From Cytobacillus oceanisediminis 2691 (GTDB taxonomy: Bacteria; Bacillota; Bacilli; Bacillales; Cytobacillaceae), in NCBI RefSeq assembly GCF_000294775.2, contig NZ_CP015506.1, forward strand, positions 1,649,501-1,713,500: DNA of 64,000 nt, written 5' to 3'. Positions 27,716-36,900 of this stretch are shown here, in pieces (position 1 is the stretch's first letter; each line of letters starts with the position of its first letter). The position numbers and the translations under genes are program-made. Below the pieces are notes generated by a model. The model worked only from the letters and a program-made list of their open reading frames with translations. It made no database searches and was not told the origin of the DNA.

Positions 27716-28327
27716 TTAATAAAAAGGGAGCAGGACAAACATCAATAAATCAAAAATCAGGTGGGAAACGATTACTAGCGGAATGCTTCTTTTCCATGCG
27801 TAAAGCCATCCCCAGAAGAGGCCTGCGATTAACGCTGCAAAGGCCAGCATCCAGTATCCTGAATAAAAATGAACTGAAGAATAGAGGAGAGACGATAGGA
27901 TGATGGATAACTTAACAGTCGTAAGTTTCATCAATCTCTTTTGAACGAACCCTCTCCAAAAGACTTCTTCTCCTGGAACAATGATTAAAATCAGCACAAT
28001 ATAGTGCCAGATAAAGGAAGGCGAAAAACGGCCATATAGTTTTTCAACCTGATTAACAAGGGGAAGATTGAGTATTTCAAATAAACTGTAGCCGGCCCAA
28101 AAAAGACCGTACAATAGAAAACCTGAAAGGGCCCCATAGGTAATAAATATCCCAAATGAGGCCTTGTCTTCCACTTCCTCCATTATGATGGAATAACTGA
28201 TTAGAAGCAGTAAAGAGGCAGAAAAGATATACCAAAAAATTGATTTATCCTGAAATGTAAAATACATAAGCAGATGAGCGAGTAATATCCCGCCAATAAA
28301 GCGGAGATCTGCGGCAACACTCTTCAA
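27716..28327 (-). CDS. CPBP-family intramembrane glutamic protease
   Basis: This 203-residue membrane protein has about six helices and the CPBP/CAAX-protease motifs EEVFWRGFVQ (catalytic glutamates and Arg), the following FxxxH-like SVHFYSG, and the C-terminal VSHLIFDLLMF. Such proteins act in peptide or prenyl-protein processing and in bacteriocin immunity; the substrate is unknown here. The TTG start follows AAGGAG by 9 bases. Confidence 0.82.
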   Translation of the reverse strand: MKSVAADLRFIGGILLAHLLMYFTFQDKSIFWYIFSASLLLLISYSIIMEEVEDKASFGIFITYGALSGFLLYGLFWAGYSLFEILNLPLVNQVEKLYGRFSPSFIWHYIVLILIIVPGEEVFWRGFVQKRLMKLTTVKLSIILSSLLYSSVHFYSGYWMLAFAALIAGLFWGWLYAWKRSIPLVIVSHLIFDLLMFVLLPFY

Positions 28328-28346
28328 TTTTTAATCTCCTTTCAAT

Positions 28347-28419
28347 AAGAAAAGCGGAAGCGCCCTGCCCACCCCCAACAAGCTTATGAACTCGAGGGAG
28401 CAGGCGCTGCAGCTGGACA
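28347..28419 (-). repeat. Short copy of dispersed palindromic repeat (family A)
   Basis: The sequence starts AAGAAAAGCGGAAGCGCC and ends GGCGCTGCAGCTGGACA. On the minus strand both ends match the ends of the 303-base element at 47412-47714 (TGTCTAGCTCCAGCGCCTG and GGCGCTTGCGCTTTTCTT). The ends are also partly inverted repeats of each other. It encodes no credible protein. Confidence 0.8.
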
Positions 28420-28579
28420 GTTCTCAAAGCAAAAAAACTTTCTTATCTATTAAAAATAACCAAACACTATTCTAACAAAAAACAATCCTAAAAAGTAAGG
28501 AAAAGATTTCTTTGGAAACGATAAGATAAAATAATGCAGAAATGCTAATCATAAACCCATGAGAAGGGAGGTATGTATA

Positions 28580-28690
28580 ATGACGAAATCAAAAAGAGAA
28601 AAAGAGCGTGCCTGGACGGTAAGAAAGCAGGATCAGCATCCTCATGGCAAAGTGAAATCCTTAAAAGAACTGTCAGGGGAAAAGGAATAA
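28580..28690 (+). CDS. Small DUF6254-like protein
   Basis: This 36-residue, very basic protein (MTKSKREKERAWTVRKQDQH...) has a strong ribosome site GAAGGGAGGT and an ATG at 28580. I recognise it as the short Bacillus family DUF6254, of unknown function. It is followed within 10 bases by the perfect palindrome GGCCTCCT/AGGAGGCC (28697-28716), which lacks a U tract. Confidence 0.75.
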   Translation: MTKSKREKERAWTVRKQDQHPHGKVKSLKELSGEKE

Positions 28691-28828
28691 TATCTTGGCC
28701 TCCTATTCAGGAGGCCGCGTATGTGCAGAATTCCAAGGCTGCGCCTGTTTAATTTGCAAACTAAAAAGAGGACGGTGGAGCAAAAAGCATCAAAAGGCTT
28801 GAATGGCAAAGATAAAATAAAAAAATAA

Positions 28829-28859
28829 AAAAAAGCAGCAAGAGAGCTGCTTTTTTTAG
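28829..28859. terminator. Terminator between DUF6254-like gene and ykvS
   Basis: AAAAAAGCAGC and GCTGCTTTTTTT pair around AAGAGA. A/T runs on both sides suit both strands. Confidence 0.85.
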
Positions 28860-28890
28860 ACTCCGAAAGAATACGCTTTCATTTTTTCTT

Positions 28891-29079
28891 TTATACTGCT
28901 GATTCTCTTACTACCTTGTAATTTTTATGATTGACAACTGTTCTTTGATCTAATTCCAAATCACGGTAGTTATCCATATACGTTAAATCAACAATAACAG
29001 AATTCTCATTTACTTTTTCTACAATTCCCTGTAATCCGTCACGAAACTCAATAATATTGCCAACCTCTGCTTTCTTCAA
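28891..29079 (-). CDS. ykvS: YkvS-like DUF2187 protein
   Basis: This 62-residue protein, KKAEVGNIIEFRDGLQG followed by VEKVNENSVIVDLTYMDNY, matches the DUF2187/YkvS family (KOW-like beta barrel) in length and sequence. The TTG start at 29079 has AAAGGAGAG 7 bases upstream; the longer frame to 29130 has no site. Function is unknown. Confidence 0.8.
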   Translation of the reverse strand: MKKAEVGNIIEFRDGLQGIVEKVNENSVIVDLTYMDNYRDLELDQRTVVNHKNYKVVRESAV

Positions 29080-29354
29080 AAAGCATCTCTCCTTTTGTCC
29101 ATTTCTTTCGCTGGTAATAACAGTTTGCACTATATTATGAAATGCGTAAAGAATTTTGCAATTCCACTGATGCTTAGGTAATTTATTACAGCATTAGGTT
29201 GGTAATATTATACCAGATAAAAAAAATTTGTACATTCAAATTATTTAATATTCAGAAAAAATGATTGGTATGCAAATATAATATTAGATACTTCAAAATT
29301 GACAGCACTTTATTTATGATAAGGAAAGAATAGAAATAAAAGGAGTTCTGAGTA

Positions 29355-29549
29355 ATGAATCATGAACAAATCCAGGAAGTGCTCGATCAATTAAAAAATG
29401 GAATCATTTCTGAATATCATGTGTCAAAAGATGACTTTCTTCCATTTCGGAGTGTCATAGTGAACAGGGAGGATTTTAAACACTTCCGCGGAGTTGCCCA
29501 AAGAGGCGGACACGTTATATATCAATATTTAGATTCGCCCCGGAGCTAA
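29355..29549 (+). CDS. Small hypothetical protein
   Basis: This 64-residue soluble protein has a good AAAGGAG site 8 bases before the ATG and a strong terminator after it. The pattern HEQIQEVLDQLKNG, then FKHFRGVAQRGGHVIYQYL, gives no family I can name. It probably folds as helix plus strands. Confidence 0.7.
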   Translation: MNHEQIQEVLDQLKNGIISEYHVSKDDFLPFRSVIVNREDFKHFRGVAQRGGHVIYQYLDSPRS

Positions 29550-29580
29550 AAAAGGAATGACACTGAAATATAAAGCATAG

Positions 29581-29611
29581 GAAAGACACCTGAGTGTCTC
29601 AGGTGTCTTTC
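29581..29611 (+). terminator. Terminator after 64-aa protein gene
   Basis: GAAAGACACCTGAG and CTCAGGTGTCTTTC form a perfect 14-bp stem with a 3-base loop. Confidence 0.85.
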
Positions 29612-29697
29612 CTGCAAGCCTTTATGAAAAATTGAATAGAAAGATAAGCAAGCAGGGTATAAAAGCAATATTGCAAGTTTGAAGGGAATGAAAAGGT

Positions 29698-30441
29698 ATG
29701 AGCAAATTTAAAGGAAAAACAGTCATCGTTACCGGAGGAGCCAGCGGAATTGGCAAGGGAATTGCCGAGACGTTCGCAGCGAACGGGGCCAATGTAGTCA
29801 TCGCAGACTTAGATGAGATGAAGGGGAAAAATTTAGAAGAAAGCTTGAACAAAAATGGACTTATAAGCATGTTTATCAGAACAGATGTTAAGAATGAAGC
29901 AGAAATCAAGGGACTTATAACAAAGGTTTATGATTCATTTGGAGCAATTGATGTTCTAATAAATAACGCTGGCATCTCAAAGTTTCATTCATTTTTTGAG
30001 CTGACTGTGGAATTGTGGGATGAAGTGATCAATACGAACCTTCGAAGTGTCTTCCTGTGCAGCAGGGAAGCTGCCAAATTGATGAAACAAGGATCCTGTA
30101 TTATTAATCTCTCATCTACGAGAGCTGTAATGTCTGAAAGCAATACAGAAGCATATTCAGCATCAAAAGGAGGAATTATGGCGATCACCCATGCTTTGGC
30201 CAGCACGCTCGCTGAAAAAGGGATCAGAGTTAATTGTATAAGTCCCGGCTGGATTGAAACAGGAGATTATGAAAGTCTCAGGAAGATTGATCATAAACAG
30301 CATTTTGCCAACAGGGTTGGAAAACCCGGGGACATTGCAAGGACCTGCCTATTTTTAGCCGATCCAGAAAATGATTTTATAACAGGAGAAAACATAACGG
30401 TAGATGGAGGCATGACAAGGAAAATGATTTATGAACCATAA
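29698..30441 (+). CDS. SDR-family oxidoreductase
   Basis: This 247-residue classical short-chain dehydrogenase has the NAD(P) motif TGGASGIGKG, NNAG, catalytic Ser region INLSSTRAV and YSASKGG (Tyr/Lys). An acidic residue after the second strand (VVIADLDE) favours NAD(H). The substrate is unknown. AAAAGG precedes the ATG closely. Confidence 0.88.
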   Translation: MSKFKGKTVIVTGGASGIGKGIAETFAANGANVVIADLDEMKGKNLEESLNKNGLISMFIRTDVKNEAEIKGLITKVYDSFGAIDVLINNAGISKFHSFFELTVELWDEVINTNLRSVFLCSREAAKLMKQGSCIINLSSTRAVMSESNTEAYSASKGGIMAITHALASTLAEKGIRVNCISPGWIETGDYESLRKIDHKQHFANRVGKPGDIARTCLFLADPENDFITGENITVDGGMTRKMIYEP

Positions 30442-30448
30442 TAACTGT

Positions 30449-30523
30449 CTATTTTCTTAATAATACGATATTCAGCACAAAAACTGCACCAATGAAAATA
30501 AGGCATAGCAGGATGTTAATCAT
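30449..30523 (-). CDS. 24-residue single-helix membrane protein
   Basis: The ORF MINILLCLIFIGAVFVLNIV + LLRK is almost entirely a transmembrane helix with a basic end. AGGAGGCG lies 6 bases before the ATG, which is ideal. It is antiparallel to the end of the SDR gene. No family is recognised; expression is unproven. Confidence 0.5.
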   Translation of the reverse strand: MINILLCLIFIGAVFVLNIVLLRK

Positions 30524-30679
30524 TATTCTCGCCTCCTGTCTTAAAGACATTGTAAAATAGCCTCGTTAAATCGCGGTGAGTTCTTTGTAAATTTACTGTG
30601 AAAAATGATAAATAAGTTATAAACACGAACAGGCTCATATCCTTTAAATGCTTTAGAACAATTAGAGCGAGTGATTCTA

Positions 30680-30933
30680 GTGGGAATTACTATGATTATG
30701 ATTTCATCCGTTTAATTTGCGGTGGGAATTTTGCTTGGGTATTGTATGTCAAGTACTCATTCATACCTATTAACGCCTGTCCATGTCCATATAGGTTTAC
30801 TTGTGGCATTTCTGGCTTTATTATATAGAGCTTCCAATCATCCTTGGTCCTGGTAACGGAGATTAATGCCTTTCTTCCTGGTACTGCTATTGGAGCCGCT
30901 ATTACTGCTGCCGGAATTTTAATTTTCGTATGA
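30680..30933 (+). pseudogene. Decayed cytochrome c oxidase subunit I-like small membrane protein
   Basis: Translation gives MIMISSV-stop-FAVGILLGYCMSSTHSY, then LLTPVHVHIGLLVAFLALLYR, a stop at 30854-30856, and in another frame AFLPGTAIGAAITAAGILIF. This resembles the small Bacillus 'cytochrome-c oxidase' proteins, whose N-terminal part reads like VYFVIGVLLGYYMS...TPVHVH. The first stop (30713-30715) replaces the expected Tyr. At least one frameshift and loss of the middle section follow. It is a relic. Confidence 0.6.
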
Positions 30934-31114
30934 ACAAACTGAAAACTTTATAAGCTGATTAGTCAGGAATTAGCGTATTGGATTTATTATTCATGCGTTT
31001 TTCTTTTTGTCAGGCGAACTATCAGATAATTGTAAATAATAATATTTTTTAGTAAAATTATACCAGTCAATCTAAAACGCAGAGAGCAGCATGGAAGTGA
31101 ACAGGAGGGCAAAA

Positions 31115-32053
31115 ATGAAATATATGGACAAGCTTAAAACAGAAATTGGGAAAGTAATATCAGGGAAAGACCTGGAAATTGAATTGATGGCCATTTCCTT
31201 AATATTCAATGGCCATATCTTATTGGAAAGTGTGCCTGGAACTGGAAAAACAATGCTTGCCAAAGCATTTGCCCGCACTATTAATGGGGATTTCTCACGC
31301 ATTCAATTTACACCGGATGTTTTGCCGAGTGATGTCACGGGCATACGTTTCTTCAATCCGAAAAATCAGGAATTTGAATTTCATCCTGGGCCAATTATCT
31401 CGAATGTTGTACTTGCTGATGAAATTAATCGTGCAGCACCAAGAACGCAGTCAAGTCTTCTCGAAGTTATGGAGGAGCGCCAGGTCACCATTGATGGACA
31501 CACAATTAGACTTGACCCACCTTTTATGGTTATAGCTACACAGAATCCGGCTGAATCTCAGCAGGGGACATTTTCGCTACCTGTTGCTCAGCTTGACCGT
31601 TTTTTTATGAAACTTAAAATGGATTATCCTAGCAGGGAAGAGGAAAAGGCGATGCTTCAAATGTATCGAAGCGGTGCCGCTCCTTCGGAAGTCAATGCCA
31701 TTTTCATCTTAGATCAAATCATTAATTTAAAGAAGGATGCCGGCAAAATTATTCTAGATGAGCCTGTTGAAGCTTATTTGCTGGATATTGTAAGGAAGAC
31801 ACGTGAACATGCGGATATTGAATTGGGGGTAAGTCCCAGAGGAATGCTTGCCTTAATGAAAGCTTCCCAAGGCAAAGCGCTTATGGAGGGAAGAAACTAT
31901 GTGATACCTAATGATATTAAAGAAATGGTTCCATTTGTGCTTGGTCATAGGATTTTCCTTTCCACTGAAGCTTCTATGACAAAAAGCCCTGAGTCGGTTC
32001 TGAAAGAAGTGCTGGAATCTGTGCCAGTTCCTGTAGAGTCAGGTGCTCTCTAG
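31115..32053 (+). CDS. MoxR-family AAA+ ATPase
   Basis: This 312-residue ATPase has Walker A SVPGTGKTML, Walker B VVLADEINRAAPRTQ and sensor 1 VIATQNP. It is a MoxR chaperone-like ATPase, normally paired with a DUF58 protein whose von Willebrand-like domain it acts on. AGGAGGG lies 5 bases before ATG 31115; the ATG at 31091 lacks a site. It is the first gene of a three-gene unit. Confidence 0.9.
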   Translation: MKYMDKLKTEIGKVISGKDLEIELMAISLIFNGHILLESVPGTGKTMLAKAFARTINGDFSRIQFTPDVLPSDVTGIRFFNPKNQEFEFHPGPIISNVVLADEINRAAPRTQSSLLEVMEERQVTIDGHTIRLDPPFMVIATQNPAESQQGTFSLPVAQLDRFFMKLKMDYPSREEEKAMLQMYRSGAAPSEVNAIFILDQIINLKKDAGKIILDEPVEAYLLDIVRKTREHADIELGVSPRGMLALMKASQGKALMEGRNYVIPNDIKEMVPFVLGHRIFLSTEASMTKSPESVLKEVLESVPVPVESGAL

Positions 32054-32054
32054 T

Positions 32055-33251
32055 ATGGAGTGGAAAAAGTATCATGCTGAAGACGGGTATTTGTCCCTTT
32101 CAAGTGTATTCTCCGTATTTTTATTAATAGCAAGCTTTTATTTAAAATCATGGGAAGTATTTCTGGCATCAATCCTTTTTCTGCTTATAATATCTGCCAA
32201 TACATATTATATGAAGCACCTGGGGGAAAAGCTGAGTCTGCAAAACACGAAGGTCAGATACAAATTGTTTGCCGGACAAGAAGCAAAATGGATTTTGGAA
32301 TTTGAAAATAAAGGGCTTCCCATTTTAAAGGGAGAATTAAGGATTTTATTTGACGATTGTATTTGTCCGGTGGATCAAAATCTGGAGCCCAGGCTGGGGA
32401 ATTTTGAGCTTTCTATCCCTTTTTCATTAAATCATAATGAAAGAAAAATAATAACAATCCCCATTTCTGCAAGGAAAAGGGGAGTTTCAAAAATAAGAAA
32501 ATTGGAGTTATATATTCCTAACTTTATAGGTTTTGGAGAAACCATTCTTGAATATCGTGCTCAACTGCTGCAGGATGCATTGGTCTATCCAAGTCGTCTG
32601 CCAGTTAAAAATATCCTGTCACTCTTTACAGACCGCCCAGGCACTTTTCTTTCCGCCTATTCACTTTTTGAGGATCATTTTTCGCCAGCCGGAACAAGGC
32701 AGTATGTTTCATCTGATAGTTTTAATCGGATCAATTGGAAGGCAAGTGCGAGGAAACAGAGTTTGCAAACAAAGGTCTTTGAAAAAGCTGCGGAAACAGG
32801 CTGGAATATTTCGCTTAATGTTTCAGCTGGACATTCAATATCTGCACAACTGGAAGAACGCATCAGCAGCGCAGCAGAAATTGCCTATATTTGTGTTAAG
32901 GAAAATATCCCTTTTTCCATGTGTATAAATATCCGGACTGCTGGCAGCACTCCCTTTTATTTTATATCTGCTGCATCTGGGAAAGATCATCTGCAAAAGG
33001 TGCTTGAAATGCTGGCTGTTGTAGATAATCATTCTTCTATTTACCCTTATGAAAAAATGCTTTCCTTTTATGAAAGACATTTGACTAGTCAGCCTTATTT
33101 CCTTCATGCAGGAGAATTGAATCCAGCGGCTTCCAGCGCAATAACTAATATCAGCCGAAAAGGAGCATTTTTATTTGAACTGCAACTGCTTAATGAAGAA
33201 GCCGAATTGAGGCCGCTTCAAGTGAAAGCGAAGGAAGTGGCAATACAATGA
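32055..33251 (+). CDS. DUF58 domain protein
   Basis: This protein of about 398 residues has two N-terminal membrane helices (SSVFSVFLLIASFYLKSWEV, then FLASILFLLIISANTYYM), a beta domain, and DUF58 with the signature DRPGTFLSAYSLFEDHFSPAGTRQYVSSDSFNRINWKASAR. It may begin at ATG 32055 just after the moxR stop, or at an in-frame GTG at 32043 that overlaps it. It is the conserved partner of the MoxR ATPase. Confidence 0.88.
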   Translation: MEWKKYHAEDGYLSLSSVFSVFLLIASFYLKSWEVFLASILFLLIISANTYYMKHLGEKLSLQNTKVRYKLFAGQEAKWILEFENKGLPILKGELRILFDDCICPVDQNLEPRLGNFELSIPFSLNHNERKIITIPISARKRGVSKIRKLELYIPNFIGFGETILEYRAQLLQDALVYPSRLPVKNILSLFTDRPGTFLSAYSLFEDHFSPAGTRQYVSSDSFNRINWKASARKQSLQTKVFEKAAETGWNISLNVSAGHSISAQLEERISSAAEIAYICVKENIPFSMCINIRTAGSTPFYFISAASGKDHLQKVLEMLAVVDNHSSIYPYEKMLSFYERHLTSQPYFLHAGELNPAASSAITNISRKGAFLFELQLLNEEAELRPLQVKAKEVAIQ

Positions 33252-34487
33252 AAAAAATGTTTGAAGTGAGTTTTCTTCTTGGCATTGAAATCATTTTTGG
33301 AGCACTAGTGTTATTCCCTTTTTATATGGCTAATGAAGCGGCTGTTCCTCTCACTGAATATTTTGTGCTTGTTTTTCCTGCAGGAATGGCCTTTATAATT
33401 CTGCTCATCAGATTTAGAGAAAAAGGGAAGGTTCTTTTTTTTCTTTTAGAGCTTCCTTTATTATATGTAATTGGAAATTTTCTCTCTTTTTCCTGGTTTT
33501 TTATAGTACTGATGAGTTTTTTGGTTTTTTGGAGAACTTATGTTCATTTCAATGAACATAATAACCGGCCTGAGGGCTGGTGGATTCTGCTTACGGTTTT
33601 CTTCGGAACTTTCCTGGTTATCTTTTCGGCCATAAAGGACGGTGCTTATACTGGAGAAATTGTGGGATTAATGATATTTGAACTGTTTTTTATCATCTCT
33701 GGAGGGTTTATAAAACGTATAATTGAATCGGATGCAAATGCGAAAGAAAAGAAAAGGTTTTTAATTTATTTCTTGTCACTGACTGCTTCAATTCTTGCAG
33801 TTGGCATGGTAGTTTCCTTCGGTATGGGAACTGTCAAGTTCCTTTTCTTTGGTATCCTAAAATTAATTGCTTCTGCAGCTGCCATCATTGCTTCACCGCT
33901 GTTTAATTGGGCAGAGAAACAGGATTGGGCAGTGCATATGAAGTTCTTATCTGAGAATGAAAGCCGTGATAACGATGTACTCTTCAAGGAACCTGCTGAT
34001 TTGGGGGAAAGCGGGCAATACATAGATCCTGCTGCCTTAATATCTATCCTGTTTATTATAGTTATCATTTTTCTGTTCATTTATATTTATAAAAAAACTA
34101 TAAAGGTAAGATTCGTGAAAAAATGGAGCTGTATTTGCCTCTTATAGTCAGCAGATTGAAGATGAAGGAACATTGCTGTCAAGGAGGTTTCAGCATATTG
34201 CTCCTGAAAATCAAATCCGTAAAGAGATTTTTCACCTGGAAAGACATGCAGCTAAATTTGACCTGGGAAGAAAAGAGTCCGAAAGCTTGCCTGAATGGTT
34301 TGATAGAATAGGGCTCAAGGACCCCGAAAAGATTGTAGATGCCTATGAAATAGTCCGATACAGCAATAACATGTCCACTCAAAGCGTTGAGAAATATAAA
34401 CATGCAGTGGATCAAATAAAAAAAGAAATAAAAAGGATTCATAAGGAAAATTTGAAAAGGAAACAGGCAAAGAAAAACTCTAAATAA
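33248..34487 (+). pseudogene. DUF4129-type membrane protein gene with a frameshift
   Basis: Residues 1-280 (33248 to about 34110) contain about seven membrane helices and end in a basic cytoplasmic stretch (YIYKKTIKVRFVKK). The frame then runs into a stop at 34145-34147. From 34122 another frame continues NGAVFASYSQQIEDEGTLLS and on to LERHAAKFDLGRKE...YEIVRYSN, which is the C-terminal DUF4129 pattern. One extra A in the six-A run at 34118-34123 would join the halves. It may be a true mutation or a homopolymer sequencing error. It overlaps the DUF58 gene by 4 bases. Confidence 0.75.
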
Positions 34488-34601
34488 ATAATGTGTATAG
34501 TCTTTTCTCATATGGGAAAGGGCTTTCTTAAAACCAATACAAGCTATTGCGATTAAAGGGATAAGCTAGAGGGTATACGGAAACTGGAAAAGGAGCTGCA
34601 T

Positions 34602-35261
34602 ATGACAACAGATTTGCTATTCGCAATAAGAGGAGTAAGGGTTAATAATATTTTGAATGTGGATCATCTTGACATAAGAAAAGAAAAAGTAACTTGTATT
34701 ACGGGTGAAAGCGGCGCTGGAAAGTCAACTCTCATGAAATTGCTGAACAAAATGATTTCCCCGGATTCTGGTGAAATCTTCTATGAAGGCGCCCCGCTAA
34801 AAGATATAGATTCTGTCCAGCACAGAAGAAAGGCAGTCATGCTATCGCAGGTTCCATTAATATTTCCTGGCACAATAAAAGATAACTTGATGATGGGTTA
34901 TATGCTCAACGGATCTAAACCTGATGGTGATGAAGTACTTAAGCAGGCACTACATAATATGCAAATGACTAAGGAGCTTGATGAAGATGCAGGGACTCTT
35001 TCCGGCGGGGAAAAACAGCGGCTGGCATTGGCAAGAATTCTGCTTCTTGCAGCTGATGTCTATCTGCTGGATGAACCGACTGCTGCATTGGACGAAGACA
35101 CCGAAATGATGGTTTTGGGTCATTTTATCGCGGAAATTAAAAAGAAGCATGCTTCATTAATCATGATTACTCACTCCAGGAAAGTCAATGAGCAATATGC
35201 AGATGAAAGGATTGATTTATCCCAGCTGCCGTTCAGGGAGGAGATGGAGAAGAATATCTAA
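34602..35261 (+). CDS. FetA/YbbL-like ABC transporter ATPase
   Basis: This 219-residue ATPase has Walker A GESGAGKST, Q-loop, signature LSGGEKQRLALAR and Walker B VYLLDEPTAALD. It pairs with the FetB-like permease eight bases downstream. The E. coli FetAB homologue exports iron and protects from oxidative stress; the same role here is by homology. AAAGGAG lies 6 bases before the ATG. Confidence 0.87.
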   Translation: MTTDLLFAIRGVRVNNILNVDHLDIRKEKVTCITGESGAGKSTLMKLLNKMISPDSGEIFYEGAPLKDIDSVQHRRKAVMLSQVPLIFPGTIKDNLMMGYMLNGSKPDGDEVLKQALHNMQMTKELDEDAGTLSGGEKQRLALARILLLAADVYLLDEPTAALDEDTEMMVLGHFIAEIKKKHASLIMITHSRKVNEQYADERIDLSQLPFREEMEKNI

Positions 35262-35269
35262 GGGGGATT

Positions 35270-36070
35270 ATGATGGAAAATAGCTCCATTATTGATATTG
35301 AATTTTGGCGGCTAATATCAGCTTATTTATTTGTGCTTCTTCTTATCATTATCTTTAAAGTGAGAGGAATCGCCCGTGAGAAAAAGCTGACTATTGCAGC
35401 TTTCAGAATGACACTTCAGCTCGTAATTGCAGGCTATGTATTAACTTGCTTGTTTGAATTTTCCAATCCGCTGTTGACATTAGGTGTTATCTTGATTATG
35501 GAAGGTTTTGCTATTTATACAATATATAAACAGGCTGGAACCAGGCTTTCAGTAAACCTTAAGAAAACCATTGCGATATCCATGATAGCCGGTACATCCT
35601 TTTGTCTTGTGTTTTTTAATTTTGTAGTTATTCATTTTGAGCCGTGGTATGATCCACGCTACTTTATTCCAATAGCAGGGATGATAATTGGCAACTCCAT
35701 GACAGGCATTACTTTAAGTGTAAAGGAGCTTCTAAATTCCTTTACAACTCAAAAAGATATGATTGAGGGTGCACTAATGCTTGGCGCTGATCCAAAAGCT
35801 GCAGTTAAGCCATATGTTAATCATGCTTTTGATTCTGCTGTTCTGCCGACTATCAATAATATGCTGGGAATGGGCATCATATTTTTGCCTGGGATGATGA
35901 CAGGGCAGATTCTATCAGGAGTCAGCCCATTGCTTGCGATTGAATATCAGATTGTTATTCTGCTGGGGATATTGGGAAGCGTAGGTTTATCGGTAATCTT
36001 ATTCATCCTTCTGGCTCATAGGAATTTTTTCAATCTGGATGCCCAATTTTTTCCGGAAGGAAAGAACTAG
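35270..36070 (+). CDS. FetB/YbbM-like (UPF0014) iron-export permease
   Basis: This 266-residue permease has about seven membrane helices. Family blocks GNSMTGITLSVKEL, EGALMLGADPKAAVKPYVN and GIIFLPGMMTGQILSGVSP are conserved. It starts at ATG 35270 (or 35273) after AAGGGGG, eight bases from the ATPase gene. Confidence 0.88.
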   Translation: MMENSSIIDIEFWRLISAYLFVLLLIIIFKVRGIAREKKLTIAAFRMTLQLVIAGYVLTCLFEFSNPLLTLGVILIMEGFAIYTIYKQAGTRLSVNLKKTIAISMIAGTSFCLVFFNFVVIHFEPWYDPRYFIPIAGMIIGNSMTGITLSVKELLNSFTTQKDMIEGALMLGADPKAAVKPYVNHAFDSAVLPTINNMLGMGIIFLPGMMTGQILSGVSPLLAIEYQIVILLGILGSVGLSVILFILLAHRNFFNLDAQFFPEGKN

Positions 36071-36155
36071 ATTGCTTAATAGCCTAAGCTCACAGCATTT
36101 CACTCTTCTGGCCCGCATATAATGAAAAAATCAATCAAAAAGGCGGGATAAAATA

Positions 36156-36446
36156 ATGAAAGTTGAATCCGAAAAAGCATTAAGAGTGAAAAGTTTATCT
36201 CAAGATATTTTAGAGCATCTGATGGAAGACAGCACTTCTTATAATCATGAAGACTTGAAACATGTCATAGAAATGCTTTCGCGATCCGTATCGGATCTTG
36301 CCACATTGTATACGGACCGGGAATGCGATCATGAAACGGCTCTAAAGGGAACCATTTCAAAAATGCGAATCAGCTATAATGTACTTCAATACAAAGAAAC
36401 TTCAAAACTGGTTAGAAAACAAGATAAGTATCATCCACAGCCATAA
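36156..36446 (+). CDS. Hypothetical helical protein
   Basis: This 96-residue, soluble, largely helical protein (MKVESEKALRVKSLSQDILE...) has one Cys-His pair (RECDHETALKG). AAGGCGGG lies 9 bases before the ATG. I recognise no family. Confidence 0.65.
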   Translation: MKVESEKALRVKSLSQDILEHLMEDSTSYNHEDLKHVIEMLSRSVSDLATLYTDRECDHETALKGTISKMRISYNVLQYKETSKLVRKQDKYHPQP

Positions 36447-36900
36447 ATCAAAAGGAATATTGGATCTGAAACATTAAGTAGAAATCATTGGCAAATGAAA
36501 GCGTTTTACTCAAAAAAGTGTGAACAAACGTGAAAAATTAAGGGTTTTTCATTGTCTAAATGAATGTGAAATGCTATTCTTTTGTCTGAGATGTAAGTTG
36601 TCCGATGACTTAATTGCAGCCAGGTAATATTTCCTGATTTTATGGAAGTTTTCAAAGTGCAGAGAAGCTTCGAGACGAAGTGATTTTATTAATTTTTCTC
36701 AGCCTTTTTGAACAACTATATACATGAATAATAGGGCGTTGGAAAAAATAAAACAGCATATAGGACGAAATATCCGGCATCATTACTGTTTCATCCTGCT
36801 GCTGATTTGCAGAATAAGTTCCAGTTCCCGTCTTTAAGTTCGTGAGGCAACGCCTTGCACATCTTAATACAATCATTAATAAGAAGGAGATTGATCCCAT
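36447..36900 (+). promoter_or_regulatory. Long upstream region of ptsHI with a cre-like site
   Basis: This 454-base stretch holds no credible gene. TGAAAGCGTTTTAC (36496-36509) matches the CcpA cre consensus TGWAANCGNTNWCA with one mismatch. No glcT antiterminator hairpin or ptsG is present. Promoters for ptsHI are presumably here, but none stands out. Confidence 0.45.
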
